64,000 nucleotides of DNA from Arenibaculum pallidiluteum (GCF_017355985.1 NZ_JAFIQU010000003.1:169884-233883); one strand, 5' to 3'; shown: positions 1-9,040, counted from the first letter of the stretch. Program-made: numbers and translations. The notes: generated from the sequence alone by a model not told the origin.

Positions 1-1599
1 GCCAGCCCCGAAGCCGAAAGCCTGCCGAGCTGGACAGTGGCCGATCATGCGGGACCGGCGGGAAGCTGGGTGTTCCGGCGCGTCAGCGGTCAGCCGCTCG
101 CCCAGGGCATTCCCGGCCTCTACACCCGCGACGGCTTCTTCAAGATGTTCCTGCCGCTGCTGCCCCGGCAGGTCGCGCTCCTGCGGGAGGAGAGCTGGGT
201 TCTCGGCGAGGAAATCGCCAGGGTCGACGCGGAGGCGGGGGACACGATCGAGCGCGACGTCGTCGGGCTGTACCTGCAGGCCTTCGCCCTTCATTGGGAC
301 CGCCTGCTGAACGACGTCGTCGTCAGTCCCGTCAACAGCCAGGAATCGGCGTTGCGGACGCTCAGCGTGCTGGCCTCGCCGACCTCGCCGGCGCGCCTGC
401 TCGTGGTCGCGGCCAGCCGGGAGACGAAGCTTGCGCCGCCGCGCGAGGCGGAGCCCGACGGTGCGGGCCAGGAGAGGCTCGCCTCCCTGCTGGGGCAGCA
501 GAAGAACCCCGACAGCATCACCGCGCTTGCCGAGCGCTTCACCGCGGAGCACTTCCGCGAGCTGCATGCCCTCAGCGCCGTCCCGCCGGGAAGCGCCGCC
601 AATGCCCAGCCGCCGATCGACGATGTGATCGCAAGCCTCGGCGCCCTGTACCGGTCCCTTAGCCAGGCGGGCCTGTCGGGCGGGCAGGGCGGCGCCCTGC
701 AGGGCAGCGTCGACGGCGCCGCCGCGCTGGCGGAGATCGAGATCCAGGCGGCGCGCCTTCCGTCGCCGGTGCGGCAATGGATCGCCGGCATCAGCAAGGT
801 CAGCTCCGACATGTCCACGCAGGACGTCCGTCGGCGCCTGATGAACGCCTGGATGGGCCATGGAGGCCAGCTCTGCGCCAAGGCGATCGCCGGCCGCTAT
901 CCCTTCGACAGGAGCAGCGGCAGCGACATCCCGCTGGAGGATTTCGCGCGCGTCTTCGCCACCGGCGGCCTGTTCGACAGCTTCTTCGAGCGGAACCTGC
1001 TGCCCTTCGTGGACCGCTCGTCCGAGCCGTGGCGGTGGCGCAAGGTGGGGTCGGTCGATCTGAAGCTGTCGAGCGAGGCGCTTGCACAGTTCGAACGTGC
1101 CGCCCGGATCAGGGACAGCCTGTTCCTTCCCGGCGGAGCGAAGCCGGAATTCGCCTTTCGCGTCTCCCTCCTCCAGACCGATCCGGGATCGAGCGGTGTC
1201 GAGATCGGGATCGGCGGCCAGACCGCCGTCCTGGCGCCGGGCGAGGGGCGCCCCGCGACCCTGAACTGGCCGGGGAGCGCCGCGGAGGTCGGCATGACCG
1301 TCAGCTTCAGGCCGGCAGTGCCATCCAATACTCCCGTGGCCGGTGCTTCCGGGGGCAATGCTCCCAGCCTCAGTGCTCCCGGCTCAAATGCCCCAGGGGA
1401 CGTCGCGGCGGACGGGGTCTGGGGCCTGTTCCGGCTTCTCGACCGGGGGGTGATGCGCCCCTCGGGCGCGTCCGATGCCATCGTCGTCAGGGTCGGCGGA
1501 GGTGGACGCTGGGCTGATCTGCTGCTGCAGGGGAGCACGCTCGGCAATCCGTTTGCACCGGGCCTGCTCAGCAATGCCCGCTGCCCCACAACGATCTGA
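1..1599 (+). CDS. tssM: TssM (IcmF-family), C-terminal part, type VI secretion membrane-complex subunit
   Basis: The frame is open from base 1, so this is the last 532 residues of a longer protein whose start is outside the window. TssM is the inner-membrane and periplasmic subunit of the type VI membrane complex (TssJLM). The visible part is the periplasmic portion: an IcmF-related helical region followed by the C-terminal beta domain, recognisable by the tract GVWGLFRLLDRG. Just before that tract, about 30 residues rich in Ser, Ala, Gly, Pro and Asn replace the short loop usual in the family. tagF follows after 16 bases. TssM identity rests on the tail motif plus the TagF/PppA/kinase context. 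Confidence 0.9.
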   Translation, partial: ASPEAESLPSWTVADHAGPAGSWVFRRVSGQPLAQGIPGLYTRDGFFKMFLPLLPRQVALLREESWVLGEEIARVDAEAGDTIERDVVGLYLQAFALHWDRLLNDVVVSPVNSQESALRTLSVLASPTSPARLLVVAASRETKLAPPREAEPDGAGQERLASLLGQQKNPDSITALAERFTAEHFRELHALSAVPPGSAANAQPPIDDVIASLGALYRSLSQAGLSGGQGGALQGSVDGAAALAEIEIQAARLPSPVRQWIAGISKVSSDMSTQDVRRRLMNAWMGHGGQLCAKAIAGRYPFDRSSGSDIPLEDFARVFATGGLFDSFFERNLLPFVDRSSEPWRWRKVGSVDLKLSSEALAQFERAARIRDSLFLPGGAKPEFAFRVSLLQTDPGSSGVEIGIGGQTAVLAPGEGRPATLNWPGSAAEVGMTVSFRPAVPSNTPVAGASGGNAPSLSAPGSNAPGDVAADGVWGLFRLLDRGVMRPSGASDAIVVRVGGGGRWADLLLQGSTLGNPFAPGLLSNARCPTTI

Positions 1600-1615
1600 A
1601 AGGGGGAGGCGAACC

Positions 1616-2389
1616 ATGTCCATGCCCCGCATTGGCTATTACGGAAAGCTCCCGGCCCGCGCGGACTTCGTCGGCCGCCGACTTCCCGACGCCTTCCTCG
1701 CGCGCTGGGACGAATGGCTGCAGGCTGCCCTCGCCTCGGCGGAGCTGGCCATCGGCGGGACCTGGCGCCGCCGCTTCCTGTCGTCTCCGGGATGGCGCTT
1801 CCTCATGCCGCCGGGGGTCTGCGGCACGAGCGGCTGGATGGGCGTCCTGCGGCCGAGCCAGGACGCCGTGGGCCGCTGCTTCCCGTTCCTCCTGGCAGCG
1901 GAGCTGCCCCACGGATGGGATGCAGCCGCGCTGGCGGACAGCGGCAATCATTGGCTTCGCAGCCTGGAGCAGCTGGCCGCCGCAAGCATCCTTCCGGAGT
2001 TCAACCTTGAACGCCTCGACGTGCCGCTTCCGCCGCTGCCCGCCCCCCGGATCCCGGCGGAAGGCGCATGGCCCCGGATCGGGGCAGCCGCCGTCGGTCT
2101 CTGGTGCGAACTCCCCGCCACTCTCGATGTCCCGCAGTTTCTGCGGCGGCAGCAGCTCGGACCGCCTCCTGCTTCCATCTGGTGGACCGGCGGGGTCCCG
2201 GGCGAGGTGGGGGGCGTTGCGCCGGGCGTGGCCCTGACCGGCGGACTCGTCACTCCCGCCGGCTTCGCGGCCATGGTGGACGGATCGTGGGAGCGGTCGG
2301 GATGGGAGGTCGCGGATCCGCGGCGCGACGCGCAGACCGGCGGCTCCCCGGCCGGATGGGACGCGGCGGACTGGGACCGGCCCGCATGA
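1616..2389 (+). CDS. tagF: TagF, type VI secretion-associated regulator
   Basis: This 257-residue protein matches the TagF (DUF2094) family: it opens with GYYGKLPARADFVGRRLP and continues with the WRFLMPPGVCG and GVLRPSQDAVGRCFPF tracts typical of its N-terminal domain. In other bacteria TagF is a cytoplasmic post-translational repressor of type VI secretion, acting in parallel with the threonine-phosphorylation pathway. ATG 1616 is chosen because AGGGGGAGG lies just upstream; the open frame extends further back only into tssM. The stop overlaps the start of the phosphatase gene (ATGA at 2386-2389), which indicates translational coupling. Confidence 0.9.
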   Translation: MSMPRIGYYGKLPARADFVGRRLPDAFLARWDEWLQAALASAELAIGGTWRRRFLSSPGWRFLMPPGVCGTSGWMGVLRPSQDAVGRCFPFLLAAELPHGWDAAALADSGNHWLRSLEQLAAASILPEFNLERLDVPLPPLPAPRIPAEGAWPRIGAAAVGLWCELPATLDVPQFLRRQQLGPPPASIWWTGGVPGEVGGVAPGVALTGGLVTPAGFAAMVDGSWERSGWEVADPRRDAQTGGSPAGWDAADWDRPA

Positions 2390-3558
2390 CCCTGGCCGGA
2401 ACCACGCTCGTGCCGGCCGCCCGCGGACCGGCGGTCGCGGCGGCCAGCCACAAGGGCCATGTCCGCGTCGGCAACGAGGATGCGGTGCTCGCCCGGCCGG
2501 AATCGGGGATGCTGGCCGTCGCCGACGGCATGGGCGGGCACGAGGCCGGCGCCGAGGCGGCGCGTTCGGTGATCGAGGCTCTGGCGGCCCTCTGCGAGAT
2601 GCCGCCGGAGCGTTTCGATGAAGCCGTTCGCGGGGTGCTGTCGGCGGTCAACGGAGCGCTCCATGGGCGCAGCCAGGCGCCGGGTCATCGCGGCATGGGC
2701 AGCACCGTCGTGGTCATGGGGCTGTGGGGGACACGGTTCACCTGCCTCTGGGCCGGTGACAGCCGTGCCTATCGCTGGCGCGCCGGCCGACTGGAGCGCC
2801 TGACCGCCGACCACTCGCCGCTGCAGTCGCTGATCGATGCCGGCATCGTCGTGCGGGACGGAAACAGGCGAGATGCGCTGGCCAATCTCGTCAGCCGGGC
2901 GGTCGGGGCCCATGCCACGCTCGTCCTCGACGCCGTCAGCGGACCCGTCGAGCCCGGAGACCGCTTCCTGCTCTGCAGCGACGGGCTGACCAAGGTGGTC
3001 GGCGACGAAGCGATCGCCGCTCTGCTCGGCGACGGGGATGTCGGCCTGCTTCCGCACCGCCTGATCGAAGCGACGCTTGCGGCCGGAGCGCCGGACAATG
3101 TGAGCGTGATCATCGCGGAGGTGCCGAGCGTGGGCCAACCGGCGGACGGCAAGGCGACGGACGCTCCCGTCGCCGGGAAATCCGCCGCAACCATCGTTGC
3201 GGCCGCCCCGCCCGAGGCCGGTTCGGCGACCGCGCCGGCACCCCGCGCCGCGCCGCCAAAGGCCGGTCCCGCGCGCCTTCTGGCTGCGCTCGGCCTTTGC
3301 TGCGTCCTTGCGCTCGTGGGGCAGGGGCTATGGGGGCCGAATCTGTGGGACCCGCCGCTGGGGGAAGCGCCGCGCGCCGCCCTGTGCTTCGCCGCCGGCC
3401 TGCTGGCCGCGGCCGCCATCCATCGGGTGCGCTGGACGGCGGTGGCCGGCGTGATCCTCGCCATCGCCGCCTGCAGCTTCGCCGTGGCGGCGCACGAGAA
3501 TGTCGGGACCCTCTTCAGCGGCGCATGGAGCGTCCTGCGGCAGCGTGTCCTCGGATGA
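2386..3558 (+). CDS. pppA: PppA-like PP2C protein phosphatase with C-terminal membrane segments
   Basis: A 390-residue PP2C-family Ser/Thr phosphatase. Metal-binding and catalytic motifs are intact: GNED at 29-32, DGMGG at 47-51, WAGDSRAYR at 122-130, CSDG at 197-200 and DNVS at 237-240. In type VI systems PppA dephosphorylates the FHA protein and reverses kinase activation. Unusually, an Ala/Pro-rich linker (about 250-295) leads to three hydrophobic stretches (about 297-315, 331-345, 351-370), so this version is probably anchored in the inner membrane. The start overlaps the tagF stop. Phosphatase call is firm; the FHA target is inferred because no FHA gene is in view. Confidence 0.88.
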   Translation: MTLAGTTLVPAARGPAVAAASHKGHVRVGNEDAVLARPESGMLAVADGMGGHEAGAEAARSVIEALAALCEMPPERFDEAVRGVLSAVNGALHGRSQAPGHRGMGSTVVVMGLWGTRFTCLWAGDSRAYRWRAGRLERLTADHSPLQSLIDAGIVVRDGNRRDALANLVSRAVGAHATLVLDAVSGPVEPGDRFLLCSDGLTKVVGDEAIAALLGDGDVGLLPHRLIEATLAAGAPDNVSVIIAEVPSVGQPADGKATDAPVAGKSAATIVAAAPPEAGSATAPAPRAAPPKAGPARLLAALGLCCVLALVGQGLWGPNLWDPPLGEAPRAALCFAAGLLAAAAIHRVRWTAVAGVILAIAACSFAVAAHENVGTLFSGAWSVLRQRVLG

Positions 3559-3652
3559 TCGGCAGGCAGGGAAGGACGACCGATCGGGCCCGGACCGCGC
3601 AGGTCCGCTCCCGGCCGCGGCGCGCAAGGGAAAGGGTGGAGTTGCAGGCAGC

Positions 3653-4525
3653 ATGGGACTGATCGTTCGCTTCAACCTCGTGATCACGCTGGCCTTCGTC
3701 TTCGGCCTCGCGCTTTCGGCGCTGCTGATGCGGGAGAGGTTCATCGCCGATGCGCGCGTCGGCGTCCTGGCCTCGGCCCGGATCATGCTGCAGGCCAGCG
3801 ATTCCATCATGCATTTCACGGGCGAGGAGGTCACGCCGCTGCGCCAGGCCTTCGGGCAGGAGGAATTCATCCGGGCTACGGTGCCGTTCTATGCGAGCGC
3901 CTCGATCTTCGAGAACCTGCACCAGCGCTACCCGGACTATTCGCTGCGCAACGTCGCGCTCAACCCTACAAACCCGCGGGACCGTCCCACGGAATCCGAG
4001 GCCGACATCGTCCATCGATTCCGCTCGCGTCCCGATATCGGCGAGCTGGTGACCGAGCGGACGACGCCGACGGGCCCGATCCTCAGCCTGTCGCGCCCCG
4101 TCGTCGCACGGCCGGAATGCCTGATCTGCCACAGCGTCCCCGCCAATGCGCCGAGCGGCATGGTCGCGACCTACGGGCCTTCCAACGGCTTCGGATGGCA
4201 GCCGAACGAGACGGTGGGCGCGCAGATCGTCTCGGTTCCGCTCAGCCTGCCCCTCGCGCAGGCCGAGGAGGCTGTCGTCCATCTGGTCGGAACCTTCGGC
4301 GCGGTCTTCGTTGCCGTCCTCCTGGTCCTGAACGCCCTTCTCTACATCCTCGTCGTCCGGCCGATCCGCAACATGGCGCGCGTCGCCAACGAGGTCAGCC
4401 TGGGCAAGCTCGAGACGCCCGAATACGAACGCGGCGGCAGCGACGAAATCGCGATCCTCAGCCAATCCTTCAATCGGATGCGACGCAGCCTCGACAGCGC
4501 GATGCGGCTCCTCGAGAAGGCATGA
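3653..4525 (+). CDS. DUF3365-type periplasmic sensor with c-heme motif and HAMP domain
   Basis: A 290-residue membrane protein: TM1 at about 8-26, a periplasmic region of about 180 residues resembling DUF3365 (Tll0287-like), TM2 at about 210-234, then a HAMP domain (VVRPIRNMARVANEVSLG onward) that runs to the C-terminus. The periplasmic part carries C156-L-I-C159-H160, the CXXCH signature for covalent heme c attachment. There is no histidine kinase, cyclase or MCP output domain after HAMP. It sits between a PP2C phosphatase and a Ser/Thr kinase, so I infer that it senses a redox state or gas and passes the signal to one of them. No ligand is shown by sequence. Confidence 0.82.
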   Translation: MGLIVRFNLVITLAFVFGLALSALLMRERFIADARVGVLASARIMLQASDSIMHFTGEEVTPLRQAFGQEEFIRATVPFYASASIFENLHQRYPDYSLRNVALNPTNPRDRPTESEADIVHRFRSRPDIGELVTERTTPTGPILSLSRPVVARPECLICHSVPANAPSGMVATYGPSNGFGWQPNETVGAQIVSVPLSLPLAQAEEAVVHLVGTFGAVFVAVLLVLNALLYILVVRPIRNMARVANEVSLGKLETPEYERGGSDEIAILSQSFNRMRRSLDSAMRLLEKA

Positions 4526-4591
4526 TGCCGGGACGGGCCGCAGGAATTCCGGCCGCTGGCCGCCTCTTCCGCAACGGGAGCCGGTGAAACC

Positions 4592-5968
4592 ATGGAACTG
4601 CCCTGCGAGATCGGCCGCTATCGCCTCCTGGAGCGCATCGGCTCTGGCGCCATGGGCGCCGTGTTCCGGGGCGAGGATCCGGTGATCGGAAGGACCGTGG
4701 CGGTCAAGGCGATCCGCACCGACCTCGTGGATCCAGCCGACCGCGCGTTCCACTTCGAGCGCTTCCAGGTCGAGGCCAGGTCGGCCGGCCGCTGCCTCCA
4801 TCCCAACATCGTCGCGATATACGACTGCGTGGAGCAGGACGGGGCGCCCTACATCGTCATGGAGTTCGCCGCCGGGACGACGCTGCAGCGGGTCCTGGAC
4901 CAGCAGCGACGCCTCCCGGTGCCGGCGTCGGTCGCCATCCTGCAGCAGTTGCTGGCGGCGCTCGACCATGCCCATGGCCGCGGCGTCATCCACCGCGACA
5001 TCAAGCCGGCCAACCTGATCCTAGGCCCGGACGGCCATCTGAAGGTGACGGACTTCGGGATCTCCCGGCTCGGCGGCGGCAACGCGACCATGAACGGCCT
5101 GGTGCTCGGGACGCCGGCCTTCATGGCGCCGGAACAGGCGAAGGGAAGGGATCTCGACGGACGGGCCGATCTCTTCGCCGCCGGCATGGTGCTTCTGCAT
5201 CTCGTCACTGGCCGTTCGCCCTACAAGGGGAGCGCGCTGGCCGAGATCGTCCTCGAGCTTGCTTCGGACGAAGCCTTCGACCTCCGTGCGGTCGAGACCG
5301 TGGATCCCCAGCTCGTGCCGGTGATCGAGCGCGCCCTGGCGAAGGACCCGGACGCCCGCTTCGACTCCGCGGCAGGCTTCGCCCGGCAGCTTTCCGACGC
5401 GATGGAGCGCTCCCGCGGGGCCGGGCTCTGGCCGGCTGCGGGGCCGGGGACGTCCCTGCCAGACCTGGCCGCGGCGGCCGGAGCGGCCGTTCCGCCCGCG
5501 TCGGCATCCGGCGGCCTCGACCAGCGCTTCCTGCAGCGCGTCGAAAGGGAGCTGACCCAGGTGGTCGGCCCGATCGCCCGCATCCTGGTCCGCGAGGTCG
5601 CCAAACATGCCGCGACCGAACAGCAGCTTCTCGCCGGGCTGGCCTCCCGACTGCCCGAGGAACGGAACCGCACGCAGTTCCTGAAGCCCTTCGCGCGGAC
5701 GGAAGGGGGCGGCGGGCGTTCGGGTGCCATGCTGCCCGCCGCCGGCCCGCCGCGGCTGGCCATTCCTCCGGAGATCCTGGAGGCGGCGCAGGTCCTGCTT
5801 GCGAGCTTCGTCGGTCCCCTCGCCAGGATCATCGTGACGCAGAGCTGCGCCCAGGCGACGTCCACGCAGCAGTTCTACCGCGACCTCGCCGGTCACATCA
5901 CGCGTGAGAAGGACAGGGACGAGTTCCGACGGAGATTCGCCAGGGACATCGCCCCGCGGATCGGATGA
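4592..5968 (+). CDS. ppkA: PpkA-like Ser/Thr protein kinase with duplicated C-terminal module
   Basis: A 458-residue Hanks-type kinase with glycine loop G17-S-G-A-M-G22, K39 in VAVK, catalytic HRDIKPAN (D136), DFG at 154-156 and APE at 179-181, so it should be active. In type VI clusters PpkA phosphorylates the FHA protein to start assembly. No transmembrane segment is visible, unlike membrane-spanning PpkA. After an Ala/Pro linker come two similar modules, about 311-367 and 394-449, each with a VGPxARIxV core and ending in an Arg-rich FxxxF stretch. ATG 4592 is the only early start. The preceding HAMP sensor is its likely input. Confidence 0.88.
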   Translation: MELPCEIGRYRLLERIGSGAMGAVFRGEDPVIGRTVAVKAIRTDLVDPADRAFHFERFQVEARSAGRCLHPNIVAIYDCVEQDGAPYIVMEFAAGTTLQRVLDQQRRLPVPASVAILQQLLAALDHAHGRGVIHRDIKPANLILGPDGHLKVTDFGISRLGGGNATMNGLVLGTPAFMAPEQAKGRDLDGRADLFAAGMVLLHLVTGRSPYKGSALAEIVLELASDEAFDLRAVETVDPQLVPVIERALAKDPDARFDSAAGFARQLSDAMERSRGAGLWPAAGPGTSLPDLAAAAGAAVPPASASGGLDQRFLQRVERELTQVVGPIARILVREVAKHAATEQQLLAGLASRLPEERNRTQFLKPFARTEGGGGRSGAMLPAAGPPRLAIPPEILEAAQVLLASFVGPLARIIVTQSCAQATSTQQFYRDLAGHITREKDRDEFRRRFARDIAPRIG

Positions 5969-6007
5969 GGCCCTCGGGTGTGTCCGCGTCGCCCGATGCG
6001 GCGGGTC

Positions 6008-6940
6008 TCAGCCGGAGGCGACGGATTGCGCCTCGTCCCAGTACGGAGAGGGGCCGAAGCGGCTGGCCAGGAAATCCACGAAGGCGCGGACCTTCGGCGA
6101 GAGGTGACGGCCATGGGGATAGACCGCGTGCACCGCGATCTCCGATACCGTGAACTCCCGAAGAATGCACTCGGCCGAGCCGTCCTTCAGTGCCTCGCTG
6201 GCGATGAAGGTCGGAAGGATGGCAAGGCCGATCCCCTGGCGCACGGCCTCCAGGAGGATCTCGCCGTTGTTCACGCGCAGGCTTCCCGCCACCCTGACCG
6301 GCCGGATCTCGCCGTCGATGCGGAACGACCATTGGTCGGCCACCGGACTGTTCGTGTAGACGAGACAGTTGTGGCGCGTCAGCTCGTCGGGATGGCTTGG
6401 CCGGCCACGGCGCGCGAAATAGGCCGGGCTGCCGATGAGGGCCCGGCGGACGGGCGCGAGGCGGCGGGCGATCAGACTGCTGTCGCGCAGCCGGCCGATC
6501 CGGACCGCGACGTCGTATCCCTCGTCCACGAGGTCCACGTAGCGGTCATTGAGGTCCATCTCGATCTCCATCTCGGGATGGTGCTCCATCAGGTCCGCGA
6601 TGGCCGGGGCCAGGTGCTTCACGCCGAACGAGACCGGGGCGTTGACCCGCAGGGTCCCCCGGGGGGCGGCATGCAGGTCGCCCGCGGCCTGCTCGGCCTC
6701 GTCCACATCCGCCAGGATCCGGGTGGCACGCTCGTAGAAAGCCTGGCCCACCTCGGTTAGGCTGAGCCGGCGGGTCGTACGGTTCAGGAGGCGGACGCCC
6801 AGCCTGTTCTCAAGCTCGGTGAGCCGGCGGCTCACGACCGACTTGGACAGCCCAAGCCGTTCCGCAGCGAGCGTGAAGCTGCGGCAGTCGACTACCTTCA
6901 CGAAGACTGCCATGTCGTCGAGCCGGTCCATCGTTGCCAT
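6008..6940 (-). CDS. LysR-family transcriptional regulator
   Basis: A 310-residue LysR protein with a standard N-terminal winged helix (SFTLAAERLGLSKSVVSRRL) and periplasmic-binding-fold effector domain from about residue 95. It is divergent from wrbA, 89 bases apart, with a 7-bp inverted repeat at 6942-6960 directly before its start. That arrangement suggests it controls wrbA and itself, possibly in response to quinone or electrophile stress, but the effector is not visible. A start three codons in (6931, MDRLDDM) is the more usual N-terminus for this subgroup and cannot be excluded. Confidence 0.9.
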   Translation of the reverse strand: MATMDRLDDMAVFVKVVDCRSFTLAAERLGLSKSVVSRRLTELENRLGVRLLNRTTRRLSLTEVGQAFYERATRILADVDEAEQAAGDLHAAPRGTLRVNAPVSFGVKHLAPAIADLMEHHPEMEIEMDLNDRYVDLVDEGYDVAVRIGRLRDSSLIARRLAPVRRALIGSPAYFARRGRPSHPDELTRHNCLVYTNSPVADQWSFRIDGEIRPVRVAGSLRVNNGEILLEAVRQGIGLAILPTFIASEALKDGSAECILREFTVSEIAVHAVYPHGRHLSPKVRAFVDFLASRFGPSPYWDEAQSVASG

Positions 6941-6941
6941 C

Positions 6942-6960
6942 CGGGAAACAATTTTTCCCG
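6942..6960. promoter_or_regulatory. Inverted repeat, candidate LysR operator between lysR and wrbA
   Basis: CGGGAAA-N5-TTTCCCG is a perfect 7-bp inverted repeat in the 89-base divergent gap. It lies right against the LysR start and 70 bases before wrbA. LysR proteins often bind interrupted palindromes with a T-N11-A core, and this 19-base element is of that size. Function is inferred from position and symmetry. Confidence 0.5.
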
Positions 6961-7029
6961 ATCCTCGGCGATTAACGGAACCAAAGCAACGTGCGATCTG
7001 TCGATCAATCCACCGAAGGGAAAGCAGAC

Positions 7030-7632
7030 ATGGCGAAGATCCTCGTCCTCTACTACAGCAGCTACGGCCACACCGAGGCCATGGCGAACGCGGCCGCGGA
7101 AGGCGCGCGATCCGTCGCCGGCACGGAGGTGACCGTCAAGCGCGTGCCCGAGCTGGTGCCCGAGGAGATCGCGAAGAAGTCGCACATCAAGCTGGACCAG
7201 GCGGCGCCGATCGCCACGGTGGACGAGCTTCCGACCTACGATGCCATCATCTTCGGCACGCCCACCCGCTTCGGCAACATGGCGTCCCAGATGCGGAACT
7301 TCCTGGACCAGACCGGCGGCCTCTGGGCGAAGGGGGCCCTGATCGGCAAGGTCGGATCGGTCTTCGCATCCACGGCCACCCAGCACGGCGGGCAGGAGAG
7401 CACGATCCTCTCCTTCCACACGACACTGCTGCACCAGGGCATGGTGATCGTGGGGCTGCCCTATTCCTTCGCGGGCCAGATGCGACTGGACGAGATCACC
7501 GGCGGCTCGCCCTACGGTGCCACCACCATCGCCGGCGGCGACGGATCGCGCCAGCCCTCGGCCAGCGAGCTCGACGGCGCGCGCTTCCAGGGCAAGCACG
7601 TCGCGGAGATCACGAAGAAGCTGCACGGGTGA
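7030..7632 (+). CDS. wrbA: WrbA, NAD(P)H:quinone oxidoreductase (flavodoxin-like)
   Basis: A 200-residue flavodoxin-fold protein of the WrbA family. The FMN-phosphate loop is [11 protein letters not shown] near the N-terminus, followed by the family tracts [11 protein letters not shown] and [10 protein letters not shown]. WrbA reduces quinones by two electrons and protects against semiquinone and oxidative stress. ATG 7030 follows AAGGGAAAG; the upstream in-frame codon at 6991 would add 13 residues not found in the family. The neighbouring divergent LysR gene and the downstream glutathionyl-hydroquinone-reductase-like gene both fit quinone detoxification. Confidence 0.93.
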   Translation: MAKILVLYYSSYGHTEAMANAAAEGARSVAGTEVTVKRVPELVPEEIAKKSHIKLDQAAPIATVDELPTYDAIIFGTPTRFGNMASQMRNFLDQTGGLWAKGALIGKVGSVFASTATQHGGQESTILSFHTTLLHQGMVIVGLPYSFAGQMRLDEITGGSPYGATTIAGGDGSRQPSASELDGARFQGKHVAEITKKLHG

Positions 7633-7687
7633 CTGCACGGCCCGGCCCCGGCGCCGGGCCGTTTCGCGGGGCCGGGACGGGGGCGTC

Positions 7688-8659
7688 ATGGGACTTCTGG
7701 TCGAGGGGGTCTGGCAGGACCGCTGGTACGACACGGGCAAGTCCGGTGGCGCCTTCGTGCGCCCGCCGACCCGCTTCAGGAATCAGGTCTCGGCCGACGG
7801 GACCGGCTTATTCCCCGCCGCCGCCGGGCGCTATCACCTCTACGTCTCGCTGGCCTGCCCCTGGGCGCACAGGACCCTGATCGCACGGCGCCTGAAGCGC
7901 CTGGACGACGTGATATCGGTATCGATCGTCGATCCCTTCATGGGCGAGCAGGGCTGGGGCTTCTCCGATGCGGCGGGCGCCGTGCCGGACGCCGTGAACG
8001 GCAAGCGCTGGCTGCACGAGGTCTATACGCTGGCAGACCCCGCTTATTCGGGCCGGGTCACGGTGCCCGTTCTCTGGGACAAGCAGCGCCGGACCATCGT
8101 GAACAACGAATCCGCCGAGATCGTCCGCATCCTGAACGCGGCCTTCGATGCGTGGGGCGACCCTTCGGCGGATCTCTATCCCGAGAATCTCCGCGGCGAG
8201 ATCGACGCCGTGAACGCCTGGATCTACGACGATGTGAACAACGGCGTCTACCGGGCCGGCTTCGCGACGACGCAGGAGGCCTACGAGGAGGCATTCGACC
8301 GGCTCTTCGCGGCGCTGGACCGGATCGAGGGGATCCTCTCGGAGCGGCGCTTCCTGACCGGTCCGCGGCGAACCGAGGCGGACTGGCGCCTCTTCACCAC
8401 GCTGGTGCGCTTCGATGCCGTGTATTACGGTCACTTCAAGTGCAACCTGCGCCGTATCGAGGACTACCCGAACCTCTCGAACTACCTGCGCGACCTGTAC
8501 CAAGTGCCGGGAATCGCCGACACGGTGAATTTCGAGCAAATCAAGCGCCACTATTACGCAAGCCATCAGATGATCAACCCGACGCGCATCGTGCCCAAGG
8601 GCCCCGCCCTGGACTACACGCGGCCGCATGACCGCAACCGGCTCGGCGAGGCCGCCTGA
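7688..8659 (+). CDS. Xi-class glutathione S-transferase, probable glutathionyl-hydroquinone reductase
   Basis: A 323-residue protein of the GST Xi class (YqjG/PcpF group). The active-site C57-P-W sits in SLACPWAHRTL, and the family tracts FMGEQGWGF, VPVLWDKQ and TIVNNESAEIVR are present. These enzymes remove glutathione from glutathionyl-hydroquinones using that cysteine. ATG 7688 starts 55 bases after wrbA in the same direction, so the two may be co-transcribed, and both act on quinones. The next gene begins two bases after this stop. The exact substrate is not determined by the sequence. Confidence 0.9.
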   Translation: MGLLVEGVWQDRWYDTGKSGGAFVRPPTRFRNQVSADGTGLFPAAAGRYHLYVSLACPWAHRTLIARRLKRLDDVISVSIVDPFMGEQGWGFSDAAGAVPDAVNGKRWLHEVYTLADPAYSGRVTVPVLWDKQRRTIVNNESAEIVRILNAAFDAWGDPSADLYPENLRGEIDAVNAWIYDDVNNGVYRAGFATTQEAYEEAFDRLFAALDRIEGILSERRFLTGPRRTEADWRLFTTLVRFDAVYYGHFKCNLRRIEDYPNLSNYLRDLYQVPGIADTVNFEQIKRHYYASHQMINPTRIVPKGPALDYTRPHDRNRLGEAA

Positions 8660-8661
8660 CC

Positions 8662-9033
8662 ATGGCGCCTGCTGCCGCGGCGTGGGTCGCCGTCGCCGCG
8701 CTGAACGCCGCGATGGCGGTCGCCTTCGGCGCCTATGCGAGCCACGGCCTCGCCGGCCAGGCCTCCGACTGGGCGCGGACGGCGAGCCAGTACCAGATGT
8801 GGCATGCCCTCGCGCTCCTGCCGATCGCATCGGGCTGGATCGCAGGCCGTGCCGCGGCGGCGGCGCGGTGGGCGTTCCTGGCGGGGATCGCCCTCTTCTG
8901 CGGATCGCTGTACGCGCTGGCGCTCGGCGCGCCACGTGGCACCGCCGCCCTGGCGCCGCTGGGCGGCCTGACGATGATCCTTGGATGGCTGCTGGTCGCG
9001 GCAGGCGCGCTCGTCGGCGCGGGCCGGCGCTGA
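8662..9033 (+). CDS. DUF423-family small membrane protein
   Basis: A 123-residue protein with four hydrophobic segments, matching the DUF423 family in length and in its opening tract AVAFGAYASHGL and the later QYQMWHALALLPIA. The function of the family is unknown. It starts two bases after the GST gene and is likely its operon partner. No soluble domain is present. Confidence 0.85.
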   Translation: MAPAAAAWVAVAALNAAMAVAFGAYASHGLAGQASDWARTASQYQMWHALALLPIASGWIAGRAAAAARWAFLAGIALFCGSLYALALGAPRGTAALAPLGGLTMILGWLLVAAGALVGAGRR

Positions 9034-9040
9034 CGGCAGC

